Positions 33,536 to 44,870 of a stretch of DNA of 64,000 nt are shown here, in pieces. The stretch is taken from assembly GCA_022560025.1 (NCBI GenBank), contig JAFISE010000023.1:124001-188000 (forward strand), given 5' to 3'. How positions within the stretch are numbered: the first letter of the stretch is position 1; each line of letters starts with the position of its first letter. A program made the position numbers and the translations under genes. Source of the DNA: Stagonosporopsis chrysanthemi. Lineage: Eukaryota > Ascomycota > Dothideomycetes > Pleosporales > Didymellaceae. Under the pieces are notes generated by a model. The model did no database searches and was not told the DNA's origin. It saw only the letters and a list, made by a program, of their open reading frames with translations.

Positions 33536-35660
33536 GGTGACCCAATCACCACCACATCTAGATCGAGAGGGAACATGCCGTTCGCGGACGAGATAGGTTT
33601 TGTGATTCACTAGCTTTCCGTGTTTGGAATCACATGTTTGAAACTACATAGTTGAAGTTATTTTGCAATGCAATGAGATTCAAGCGTCGCTTAAAAACAA
33701 ACGATGCTGCATCGATACTTGGTGATTTCGAATGATGGTGACTTACGATTAGGGTCAGCCATGGCCGTTCAAGGGACAGAAATAAGCTTAATCTGGATAC
33801 CAACACACTGAACCGGTTGTATGTAGGACGATGACAAAAGAAGAGGCTGAAGAGCATTCTCCGTCTCATCGCTGAACTGTCAGGCGGGTGTCACTCGACG
33901 ATTAACGAAATGATGCAAAGAGAAACGGCTATATTTGTTCAGTAGCAAAGAGGGGGCTTCAGAGAGTACGCGCAAAGGGACATGTTCGGATACTGCGGAA
34001 TGCCCGCTCGGCTATGAGAGACTTTGTATTGGGTCTAACTATGATTGAAAGACGAAGTGCTTTGGACGAGAAAGTACCACCGAAAAATCCTATGCTTTCT
34101 TGCATGCTTGCAACACTTCTGTCAGCCATTCCAGCCGCCATCTCAGGCTCAGAGCTGGCGCCTGGCTCGATTGAGATGGGCCATCAGAGGATCTGGCCTT
34201 GTCCACCAGAAGTGGATATTGCAAGCGTTTCCGACCCGAGAGACGCATGCTATTAACAATGCATCCCCGAGATGGAACCCGGCGTGACATGTTGTCATGA
34301 AAAGTTGTTGCCGGTGAGGCCGCAAGCTCTTTCGAGAATGTGTTCGTATTCCTAATTGCTGCGCCATCAGCACCAGGATGAGGCGCGTGTACGGAGAAGC
34401 TAGCAGCTACGAAGGATTCGAAGTAATGCTCTCTGTCGAAAAATAATGTCCTCAGCTGTTCGAGACTCTACAATAGGGCCGTGAGCATGTGTAGTGTCAG
34501 TCCACCAAGTGCATAACGCCGACGAGGTGGCAGAACCCCCGCGAAGTGTTGAATACGAGAAATGTTGCGCTGTCTGCTCGATAGGACCGATGCCGCGAGA
34601 CTGGCCGTCACACCTTTGGTATGCTGACCAGGAACTCACAGGTGGAGAGTAAGGGTACCTTAAGCAGCGGTGTGAATGTGGCTTGTTTTCGGACGCTTTC
34701 TTGGGCCCTCCCTTAGAATGCTGAATCACGATGAGTGCAGCTGGTCACTACATCGTGGTTGTTTCGAAGATGCAAGAAACAATGGCGTGTTTTGCTGGCG
34801 CCACCTGGTTGGCCGAAGTCGGCACGGCGCAGCTCTCCGCCGCGAGTGAAAATGGTCTGAACTACCGTGGCACTAATCCCGTTGCAGAAAGACATATAGA
34901 CACTTGGCAGCTTGGAAGGCTTGGAAAGCTTGGTGTTGTAGGTACCTATATGGCCGCATTGCGGCTCATCACCGAGTTCCGCCGCACGTTTTGCTAGGAG
35001 ATGGGGTGAGATGCTCCGGATGTCTTGGTATTAATTTGTCCGACCTTGTCAAAATTATGGGAGGCTGGAGAGATCATACAATAGTGGCACATGCCGTTAC
35101 GGCAGGATCCGGGGGCCAGACCCTCGCACGGGCCGCACCCGCACCATCATAGGGCGAAACTTCGAACCGAGCATCATCCTTGCGACCGTCAGTCTGTAGA
35201 AGCTTGCGGTGTAGACTCTATGCTCAATTATCTGCTATAACTGAAAATTCCCATAATGGACCCGCCAATGAGAGACTCAGATGCCAACATAGTCGAAGCA
35301 ATGGCGGACCCTCCAAGACGCGCACGTGCTGGTCTTTGGGGGTCTGACCGCCATGGGGAAGCTGTCAGAGCTGTCAGCACCGCCACATGGTCCTCATGAC
35401 AGCGGGTTACAATTTTTGACTGTCTTGGCCTGTACAGCTCCCGCGAGATGCCGACGACACGAAATGACGAACACGGCCAGCCTCAAGGTGACAGGCATCA
35501 TGAAGGGGCAGTGAAGATGTTGTATAAAGGTCACATTGACTGCCCTCAATCATCTCATCATCTCATCATCACAACTCAGCTTCTCACTTCACTCGCCTCA
35601 TCACCAATAGTCTCTTCCTGACCATCACTCGCTCTCAAGCAACCATCTTCCATCATCAAA
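33536..35660. other. Intergenic region, no gene seen
   Basis: About 2.1 kb between the sugar transporter and pectate lyase genes, both on the plus strand. Only short frames without known resemblance are present. The right end is the pectate lyase promoter with a TATA box and a pyrimidine-rich CATCT repeat leader. Confidence 0.45.
35523..35528 (+). promoter_or_regulatory. TATA box of the pectate lyase gene
   Basis: TATAAA lies 138 bp ahead of the pectate lyase ATG. It is followed by a C/T-rich leader (TCATCTCATCATCTCATCA, 35550-35570), typical of highly expressed secreted-enzyme genes in filamentous fungi. Functional role is inferred from position. Confidence 0.55.
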
Positions 35661-36462
35661 ATGAAGGTCTTCGCCGCTACTCTCTTCGCCGGTCTCGCTG
35701 CCGCGCAGTTCCCCATTCCTGCTCGCAATGGCGCTGTTCAGGCCCTCTCTACGCCTACTAGAATCCCCAGGAACACCGTCAGGACCTACAACTACGAGGA
35801 GTTTGACCGCGGTGTTACTTGCAGGAACGGCGACACCGGCTCTGAGAACGCTGTCTTCATCCTCGAGGATGGCGCGACCCTCGAGAACGTCATTATCGGC
35901 GGCAATGCTCTGGAAGGTGTTCACTGCTTGGGTGCCTGCACTGTCCGCAACGTCTGGTTCCGTGACGTCTGCGAGGACGCTGTTTCCGCGCTCGGCAGCG
36001 GCAACGTTCTGATCGTCGGTGGAGGTGCGCAAAACGCTGACGACAAAGTCGTTCAGCACAACGGCCCCGGCCGTGTCACCATCCGCAACTACACGGTCAA
36101 CAACGTCGGAAAGGTCTACCGCTCTTGCGGTGACTGTAAGTACTCCTTCTAAGTGTTCTCCTAAACATCTCCGTACTGACCATCTCCCAACAGGCACCGA
36201 CAACTCTTCCAGGAGCCCCCGTCACGTCACTATTGAGGGCCTCCGCGCTACCAACGTCAGGACCAACCTTGCCGGTATCAACGAGAACTTCGGCGATACC
36301 GCTACCATCTCTGGCTCTTGCGGAACCGTCACTGGCAATATCTGCCAGCAGTTCTGGGGCCGTAACAAGAACGAGAACCTCGACAGCGACGAGATTAGCG
36401 GCAACACCGCCTGCCTTGGTGCCCAGGGTAAGCTCGCCCGTGGCACTCTTCCCAGGTGCTAA
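35661..36462 (+). CDS. Secreted pectate lyase, PL3
   Basis: Ca2+-dependent beta-elimination of polygalacturonate in plant cell walls, extracellular. Exons are 35661-36135 and 36194-36462 (58-bp intron, GTAAGT...ACAG, phase 1), giving 247 aa. A signal peptide (MKVFAATLFAGLAAAQFP) precedes a right-handed beta-helix domain with PL3 landmarks: EDGATLENVIIGGNALEGVH, CTVRNVWFRDVCEDAVS, and the KVVQHNGPGRVTIRNY strand. Cys pairs are conserved, as is RSCGDC at the intron. The C-terminal part is TGNICQQFWGRNKNEN and ends in C. Length matches fungal PL3 enzymes. No carbohydrate-binding module. Confidence 0.95.
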
Positions 36463-37211
36463 GTTGCTAGACTTGGCATTGAGAAGACGTCAATGGCAAC
36501 GCAGGACATGATCGATGGTTGATAAAAGTGTGGGATCTGTAAATATTGCTTTCTTGTACCCCTTCCTTTTTTGTACATATTGCTTTCTTGTTGTCTGCTT
36601 GTAAATATTGTTTACCTGTATATAAATTTTCATATAATAGAATATACTGCTGCTGCAGGCTGTTGCGAAAACAATTTGTGCATCAAACTGGCAACGTGAT
36701 TTGGTAGATTTCTTACATCCCAGACTCGACAGTCCGTACGTGGTAACAATCACAGCATAACTAACCATGGGTAAAAAGTAAAAAACGCCAGAAAGGACCA
36801 GATTAACACAAGTCTGTTTGAAAGATTTGCTCGAGCAGAAAACCAACGTCCAGAAGTCATCCATACCCGAGGACTTGGGCGCGTGCACAAGCCACTTGCA
36901 GCCTTATGCACGAGCCCACCTGTCATGTTCGCTGCAGATCCGACTCCGGCGATGCTGCAGGCCGTGCTTAAGGCTGGAAATAGAAACGCATCTGTGCTTA
37001 CCTGACAAGGGAGTGAATAGCACAAGTAGGAGATGAAGTGACACAGGCCATTCTTGTTGGTGAGTAACACAATGCTGGAAGAACAGGACATTTATCCAGA
37101 CTGTACACACCACTTATATTCGACATCTCGAAGGCTGAAAAGATGATGGTAATCGCGCCATTCTTATGCAAAAGTCTATCTCCACCCAATATACCAATCA
37201 AACCACGCCCC
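36463..37211. other. Convergent intergenic region
   Basis: 3' flanks of pectate lyase (plus) and the Na+/H+ antiporter (minus). A T/AT-rich stretch at about 36540-36640 with repeated TGTAAATATTG and TTGCTTTCTTG units lies just after the lyase gene and probably holds its 3' processing signals. Confidence 0.45.
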
Positions 37212-39217
37212 TCAACTCCGCCTTGAAAACTTGATCTCACCGCCAACATCTTTGTTCCCGGACCCCATCCCAACGTTCCCCATTGATCTTGGCGATCTTA
37301 AATCCCTCTCATCCAAGAACTGTATCCGCGGGCCCTCCTTCTCCTCCTCGTCCTTCAGTGTGTCATCGCTATCCCCCGTCAACCGCCAGATAGGCGTCTC
37401 GGGCATACGCCTCCCCCTCGACACAGGTCTAGACAGAGAACCCGGCCGCGAGCGCGACCACGCGTCGCCTCTGCCACCCAAAGCTTCTTCGTCATCGACG
37501 CCGTCGCGGCTAATGACACGCGAAAAGCGATTGTGTCGCACGACGCTGCCGCAGCGGGGGTCAACGTGGCTATTTGGCGGGAGGGCCTCGCTGATGCTGC
37601 GGCGACGCTCGATACTGGGTTCCATTTCGACGATGGGCTCGACGTTCTTCCAGCGGTAGATGAGCTCGAGCGCGGGGATGCTGAGGCCGTGCACAACGAT
37701 GCTGAAGAGGACTAGGAAGTACACGACGGGGCCCATGGCGCGGAGGAGGTCTTCTTCCTCGTGGGTTTCGGCTGCGTCGAGCGTCGGGTAAAGGTGACGT
37801 GCATGCTCGACGTAGAAGACCGCGCCGATGCCAATGGGGCCGAAGTAGCCCATGAAGAGGGCTTCTTTCCAGCTTTTAACCGTGTTAGGCATCAGTTTGT
37901 ACATGACCATCATAGCGGGGATGCGGCGGAGGAGCAGCACGAGAAGGCCGAGGGCGAGCAGGCGGCCGATGGTGATCCCCGTGATATCGGAGTTGAATTC
38001 GGACCAGGGGAGGATGGCGCCGATGTACATGAAGCCGCCAAAGTTGAGGAGCACATCTATGGAACTGTTTACTTCGTCGTGTCGCGAGAGAGTCTCGCGC
38101 AGGTAGGTTCCGTTCCAGTTCAGGGCGCTGCCGGCGCAGAAACAGGCGAGGAGATCATCGAGACCTGCGAGGCCGGTGACGCCAATGGTGAAGAGGCCGA
38201 GAGCGGTGGGATAGAGGAGGAGAGATTCGGTGTCGATCCATTTTCTGCGGAGGCATAAGTATTGAATACACATGGGGTCGCTGGAAGTGATGGGAAGACG
38301 AACCGCTTCAGTGTAAAGGTCACGGCATACATGCTTGCGATGCCGAGGACAGCACCGACTACGGCACCCAGCAGGATGAAGTACAGCCAGCCTTCCACGA
38401 TCCAGATCTCGACCGCTTGGCCTGCACCACCACCAAGGCGACCCACGTCTGCTGCTCTGGTGAGCATGCGGTGGGCAGCGCTGCCTGCTATGCGAGTGAC
38501 TCCTGGCTTAAAATTGACATCCTCTTCGGGTGCATGGCGGATGAGATACGTCGCGAGTAACAGGAACGGAAAGCCGAAGCCGTCGTTACTTCCCGCCTCA
38601 GCAGAGATGATCTCTCGCAGCGCTCTCGGGACGTATTTGTCTGCGAAAGGGCCTTTGGCGATGGCTTGCGAGAGCACAGGGTCTGTCGATGTGACTAGCG
38701 AAGCAACGACCATGGCGGTGAGGGTGGTCAGCTTCGGGATCATGAGCTTTATGCACCCCGTTGTGCAGAGCCACATGATCGTCATGACAGGTATGAGGAG
38801 GAGTGCCATATCTTTCCAGCGATGCCAAGGGTATTTGGCAGGCAACTGGTAACCTGCCATGACGAGCTGGACGCCAATGACCACACGGGTGATACCCTGT
38901 GGCTTATTAGCAGTTTCATCGACGAAGACGAAAACAACGTACCAGCGTGATGGGCTCCATTTGGCCCTGCACGGCAGAGCCCCATCGTTCAGCGTCGATG
39001 AACTTCGCAGCTATTGGTCCCAGGATGATGCCGACAAGCAACGATGGAAGAGCCTCGCCAAGGTACCATACTTGCTTGATTTTCACTGATCCAAGACCGT
39101 AGAGGACTGTGAAGGCGCCTGTCGATAGTCAGGGTCACGAAGCGACAGACACAGCAAACTTGACATACCGAGCACCGCGATGATGATGTTGAGCTCACTC
39201 GCATCTAAGGTTGGCAT
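37212..39217 (-). CDS. NHA1: Plasma-membrane Na+/H+ antiporter, fungal NHA1 type
   Basis: Exports Na+ and K+ in exchange for protons and sets salt tolerance and cytosolic pH. Exons are 39169-39217, 38943-39118, 38304-38896 and 37212-38244 (introns 50, 46 and 59 bp; the last has a GTTCGT donor), giving 616 aa. The first small exons encode MPTLDASELN and the TM region with LYGLGSVKIK, FAR-like GEALPSLLVGIILGP. Family motifs are VASLVTSTDPVLSQAI near residue 145, the cation-site Asn-Asp in SAEAGSNDGFGFP near 172, and LDDLLACFCAGSALNWNG in a later TM. The polar C-terminal tail (about 150 residues, RSRPGSLSRPVSRGRR) is shorter than in yeast Nha1. Without the spliced N-terminal exons the first TMs would be lost. 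Confidence 0.93.
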
Positions 39218-40459
39218 GATGCCTAGATGGACGGAACTAAGAAAACGGGAGAAGACCTGCCAGACAGCGTATCAATTAGGTTAGAAAAGCCCTTGACGTG
39301 CGACAGGCTCAGAGAGAATTCGAAAGGGCGACTTGGGCCAGCTTAAGAGGATTTCAAAGGGGGTAACGATGCAATTGCGGACCGGCCGATCAACGACGTG
39401 TCATGCTACAGAAATAGGAATGAGCTTAGGGTGGTGCGTAATATCTGGCGACGCCGGGGGAGCAAACGGCGGGTGGGGGACACCCTCAAGCAGGTTGCCT
39501 AGTTATGTAGATGGTGAAGCAACGATATGAAACGGCTGGTAAAAAGGCCTGACACAGCAATTGTCCCCTAGCCATTTCTGCACGGTGGATGTGAGGGATA
39601 TTCCAAGTAATTGGTCCTTCTCCATAGTTGTGGCATTAAAGCTGTGACAAAAGGTGGAACTCTGAGCCCCAGCTTTATTATTGGGAAGGCAAAGATGTGA
39701 CGAGGCTGGCGATGCATAGCGACAGGGCGGGTAGTCAATCAGCGGATTGGGCCTCGCTGAGCCTCGTTCTTGGTGCAAGGCCACGCACGAGTGGGCATAG
39801 GGTGGGAGCCGTATCATGTTGTGCATCTAAACTGGAGAATTCGGTGGCTATCGGAATAAAAATGCACCTTGGGGTGCAGGCATGTGTCTTGGACTCTACT
39901 TGGCATGTGATACCTGTATATAGTTATTGTGACGTCTGTGGTTGAAGAGCGGTTTGTGTTCTATGAGTAACCTTCATCGGGATTGTGAAATGCAATGCCT
40001 TTTCCTCCGTTGCACCGGACTGGTCGTTGGGCTTGAGCTTGAGCACGCTCTGTTCATCTACACACCCTGCAGCACACAGAATATGAGATACTTCGGCGGT
40101 GGTGATACCGCAGTCAGGGATGGTGTTGATACTTGGCATACGGCCAAGTTGCTCCGCCGCTGTGATCTCCGCTATCTGAGCAAACCGTCTTGCTTCATGT
40201 TGCCGACTTCCGGATCTCTCTTTCCTGTGCTTCCCATCCAAACACATGAGTGGCCAGCACGTGAAGTGGCTGGTGGGTCTGTACGTGGCTCAGGCCGGAA
40301 TATCCGTCTCGTCGTGCTTGGAAGCTGGGCAGCGGAGAGCGGAATCTTGGCGCTAACGAGTCAGTCCCTGGAAATTTAGCCAGTAAGAATGGTCACAAAG
40401 GATAGATGCAAAAGAGGAGGGCTTTGGCAGTTGATCGTGTCTCGTTATTGTTTCGTTTT
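39218..40459. other. Intergenic region, no gene seen
   Basis: Promoter of the antiporter gene and 3' flank of the Rab escort gene (both minus). Overlapping short frames only; nothing recognisable. Confidence 0.45.
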
Positions 40460-42263
40460 TTACTCGTCGTCATCATAAAGTTCTCGGTCCTGGAAGACAA
40501 GGAAATCGCCCCCTGCGTCGCCAACAATCTTCTGCCAGACCTCCTTGACGCTGTGGAGTATGCTGTCGTCGAAAGCAAGATCCATTGATGGGGAGCGGAA
40601 GCTAAGAATGCGCTCCTTGTCAGCCGACAAGATGTCTGTGCCCGATGAAGCTCGCTGCCGGTATTTCACGGACCAGAGCACGTCAGGCTGAGGCGATACC
40701 TCGACGGCCGCGAGCAATGCATTGACAGCCTTCTGGAGAAGGCCAAATCCCTTGTCAGAACTAAGTGAGGTAGAAGCATAGAGTATACCTGGTACAATGT
40801 TAGCCACATGTACACCGCCGACGTGTATGCTAACAAGTGTGAAGGGAGCCGTGATATCAGTTTGTCAGAGGAAATTATCTTCAAGTGTTTCAGACAATGT
40901 AGATAAGTATTCGAAGATTGATCATCATAACAGCGCTGAGTATGAAGTGTTTTGAACTTACTTTGACCAGATGGACACTCGCCAGTGTCGCTTGAGTGTA
41001 CGAAGATGTGAACAGGTGGTAGTTCTTCATCTGTATCGTCAAGCGAAAGCGACCCAGAGGGGAAGACAACGACCGCAGACGCTGGTGCGGGCGCTTCCTC
41101 TGCGAAAGGTGGGAAGAGGGGTGTAAGTGGTGACGCAACGATGGTGGCCGATTTGCAGAACGCATCGTTTTCAGCCAATGATGTACTCCCGCCAACTACC
41201 CATTTGGCTGTTACAGCTTCTCCGTCTTTCAGGTGAAGCTTGAAATCGCCCTCCAAGGTAGTTGCAGCTTCCGCAGTGGACGTTAATCCTTTTCCAAGGA
41301 CATAAACGCCGCCCCCGACAGCGCAGGCTCGGCATGAGACCTGGCTAATCTCAGCAAGACCACCCCACTTCGGTATGACGGCACCAAAGCCAGCACCAAA
41401 GACCCCGATAGACCGTAAGTGCGTCGCGATACGCGGCAGCGCATACTCGGTAGTCGTTTGCGAGGAGCTGCTAGGCGACAAGGCAAGTGCCAGCAGCGGA
41501 CCTTGTAGTGAAGGCGGAATCCTGAATTGCGCCGACAAGAATTCCGGAAACGGTTGCAGACGATAGTCATCCCAGACCTCTGTCTGCTCCTCGTAGTCGG
41601 TGATGAAGCGCAAGAACTTCATCAACGCTCGCTTGGCCTTGAAGTCGAGCTGATGGTCCTGGAAAACATCCTCGCGCCCGTTAGGGACTTTGAGAAGCTT
41701 CTTAGGAGCAACATCGCCGTCGGAAGCTTTGCCAGCATTGTCGTCTGTATAGACCCACCAGCTGCCCACGGCCAGGAAGTCGAGCTGGCGGTAGACCCGT
41801 GACGAGACGAGGTGCTGGAGCAGCGTCGACCTCGCGTAGATGATCTGTGGACTGAGTGCCAAGCTGTAGGCTCTCGAGAAGCCTAGCTTGCCTTGGCCAT
41901 TTTCAGCCCCAGTAGGTTCAGGCTTCGTGATGGTGACCTTGTCGAAGGGAGTAGATGTTTCGCCTATAGCACATTAGTGTACTTCACCACACGCCAGGAA
42001 GGCAACACATACCATCGTTCACTCTCTTCTCCCACTCTTCAGCTTCCTGCAAGCTGAACGCCGCCTCAGCGCCGCCATAGTAGTCGTTCTCATCGACGTG
42101 GAGGATCTTCTTGTCAGACCTTGACAGAGCTCTTCAGGTGCTGCGTCAGTCAGAGCCTGACAACTCCATCGCGCATCGAGAAGACATACAAAGCGAGCAG
42201 AGACTGCTGCAGACCAGTGCCTACAATGAGGACATCCCACGCGGTGTTGTCGAGGGTTTCCAT
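40460..42263 (-). CDS. MRS6: Rab escort protein (MRS6, Rab geranylgeranyltransferase component A)
   Basis: Presents newly made Rab GTPases to the geranylgeranyltransferase and delivers them to membranes. Exons are 42190-42263, 42013-42131, 40962-41963 and 40460-40788 (introns 58, 49 and 173 bp), giving 507 aa. It belongs to the GDI/REP fold: N-terminal VLIVGTGLQQSLLALALSR, then KKILHVDENDYYGG, LALSPQIIYARSTLLQHLV, and the family's FGAGFGAVIPKWGGLAEISQ region with VCRACAVGGGVYVLG-like strand. The C-terminal part has HSSDTGECPSGQ joined to SILYASTSLS. The 3' acceptor of the long last intron was chosen because only this join restores the family sequence in frame. The end is acidic (ELYDDDE). Confidence 0.92.
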
Positions 42264-43054
42264 CGTGAGTGCGCGAAAGAAATCAAGGTGCGATGCGGAG
42301 CCCGGGCCAGCTCAAAATTTAGCGTGTCTGCTGACGTAACGAACCAGTCGAACAAAATCTGCGGACCACCGTGTGCGTTTCCCTTTCTCATCGCGCACGC
42401 AAAGGGCTTGGGGCTACCTACGCCATGTCCGTAATGCGTCCGTCCCTTCATTGGGGTGGAGAGGTGCACGAGAGAGGGATTTCGCCCAGTATCTACCGCT
42501 TTGGATTTTACCTGAATCTGCGGCTCGAAGTTGGCGGTACATATTACATATTTCAAGACGCACTCGTGAAGCGTGTCCCAGTGGCATGATGCGCACAATT
42601 CAAGCATTCATGCAATGGCTGTGACATCCTATTGGATTCTGTGATAGCTCCAGCCTCTGTACATAAGCATATGGAGATGTTTTCTGGGCTGGCCATCTTT
42701 AGAGTTCGTCGGTCAAGTTTTCAAGGATGCCACAAAATTTCTTTGTACCGGGCAAGTTTGGATGGAACTGCCCATCCTGCGAACACATCGAGACTGCACG
42801 GCTGGATATGCCAAAATTGCTTTTGGAATTGCTATGAGACACGATTCATCGATGCTGCCGACACAGCAGCGTATGGCACACTTTCAACCAAGGATTGGAG
42901 AAATAAGGAGGTAAGGGCTGTCAAGAAGGCATTCAGCAACAAGTGACGGGTATCAATACATTTACTCTTGTAGCCTAAATCTCTTTCTAAATGTTATGTC
43001 ACTCCGAATCTGCCAGATAGTTGTCACGCAATGCAGTTATTTCGACCGACCAGT
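42264..43054. other. Intergenic region, no gene supported
   Basis: Promoter of MRS6 and 3' flank of the argininosuccinate lyase gene. A plus-strand frame at 42632-42946 (104 codons) has no recognisable family features and no support. Confidence 0.4.
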
Positions 43055-44534
43055 CTACAACGCCTGCTTCATGATTGCGATCTGTTCCAGACACGCGCTC
43101 TTGCTTGTGCCTCCTGTCGCATTCTTGAGCTCCACCGCACGCTCGTAATCGAGACACTCAACGACATCGTCGCCTAGCCTGGAGTCGATAGCCTTCAGCT
43201 GTTCAAGACTCAGCTTGTCCATTGGGATGTCATTCTGCTCGGCAGCTGCAACCACACGACCGGAGATGTGGTGACCCTCACGGAAGGGTACGCCCTTCCT
43301 GACGAGGTAATCGGCGAATTCTGTAGCAAGCATCTCTGGTGCGAGCGCTGCGTACATTTTCTCCTTGTTAATGTTGAGTGTTGAGATGACGCCTGTGGCT
43401 ATCTGGAGCGAATCGCCAACTGTCTTAATGTGGTCGATCAGAGGCTCGACAGACTCCTGCAGGTCCTTGTTGTATGTAGTAGGCAGACCCTTGATTGTCA
43501 CGTAGAGACCTGCCATGTGTCCGAACGCGCGACCACTCTTACCGCGAATCAATTCGAGAGAGTCTGCGTTCTTCTTCTGCGGCATAAGAGAACTGCCTGT
43601 CGAGTATGCGTCTGCGAGGCGCACGAAGCCGAACTCCAGACTCGAGTAGATGATGAGATCCTCAGCCCATCGAGACAGCTTCAACATCAGGCTGGATCCC
43701 CATTGAAGAGTCTCGAAGACGAAGTCTCGGTCGCCAACGGCGTTCAGCGAGTTGGGGAGAAGGCCCTCGAAGCCGAGCTCCTTGGCCATGGCGTCGCGAT
43801 CGATGTTGAAGGGGTTACCCGCAAGCGCACCACAGCCCAGAGGAGAGCGATTGACACGCTTGATGACTTCTCGCAGGCGCTCGAGCTCCTGAGAAAAGGC
43901 GGTGGCATGGCCCAGGATAAAATGCGACCATCGAATGGGCTGCGCCTTTTGCAAATGTGTGTAGCCAGGCATGAGAACGTCGATCTCAGCCTCTGCACGC
44001 TGGACTGAGGTCTTGATCAACTGCTTCAAGTACCCCTCCAGTATGTGCAGCTGGTCCCTCAGCCACAACCGCATGTCGGTCGCGACCTGCTCGTTCCTGC
44101 TTCGACCTGTGTGTAGCTTGCCGCCGATGTCCTTGCTAATAATCTCGCTCAATCGGCGCTCGTTTGCTGTGTGGATGTCCTCGTCGTTGGCCTTGACCTC
44201 GAAGGTGTTGTTCGCCCACTCCTCCTTGATCTGGACGAATCCCTTTTCAATGGCAGCGAACTCGTCTGCAGTCAGGATGCCGTTGTTCTTGTTTGCACGC
44301 GCAAAGGCGATTGAACCAGCAATATCTTGTGCGTAGAAGAGACGGTCGTATGGGAGAGATGCATTGTACTGCTCCATCACAGGGTCAAGGCCCTCTGTTG
44401 AACAATTAGTACTCAGCTCTCAATAGTCCAGGCGAAGCTCCAAACATAGCTGTTTGAAACAATTGATTGCAGTACTTACCGGTGAAGCGACCTCCCCAAA
44501 GCATATTCTCAGCAACCTTCTTTTCTGAAGCCAT
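43055..44534 (-). CDS. ARG4: Argininosuccinate lyase
   Basis: Last step of arginine biosynthesis: argininosuccinate to arginine plus fumarate, cytosolic homotetramer. Exons are 44480-44534 and 43055-44394 (85-bp intron, GTAAGT...AACAG, phase 1), giving 464 aa, the usual size. The first exon encodes MASEKKVAENMLWGGRFT, the family's start motif. Landmarks are HTGRSRNEQVATDMRLWLR, the catalytic-His region GYTHLQKAQP, SPLGCGALAG, and the fumarase/ASL signature GSSLMPQKKN with the catalytic serine. It ends in the family's TGGTSKSACLEQI region. No anomaly is seen. Confidence 0.97.
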
Positions 44535-44870
44535 TGTGTGTGGATTTGTCAGGTTGGAAGGAGAAAAAGTTGTTGTGTTACTGTTGTGACTGTTCTCCCC
44601 AGAAAGTTTGGGACATAGGTATGACGAGCTCCGATTCGGCGGCAGGGGTGGGGTCCGCGCTAAAAAGTCGCTAGTGGCCGCTTCGCTTTCCTCCCACGTC
44701 TGCCCCGCTGGTTGTTCGTCACACCGTGGACTGTAAATAATGTTGGAATAAAGGAAACCAAGTTTCTGTAATAATCACTATGGCATTCAGTAATTATTGC
44801 AGGGGTATCCGCGCTTAAATATCGTTCCAATTGGACGGTACACTTAAACAGTTATGGGCAGTTGCCAATT
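44535..44870. other. Intergenic region, promoter of ARG4
   Basis: About 336 bp between the ARG4 start and the 3' end of the CorA-like gene, both on the minus strand. I see no clear regulatory motif. Confidence 0.4.

Noticed and set aside
37761..38258. Plus-strand Glu/Ala-rich frame opposite the Na+/H+ antiporter
   Set aside because: Antisense shadow of the TM-coding exon.
42632..42946. 104-codon frame with a Cys/Trp-containing middle
   Set aside because: No family, no splice context, between two well-defined genes; chance is likelier.
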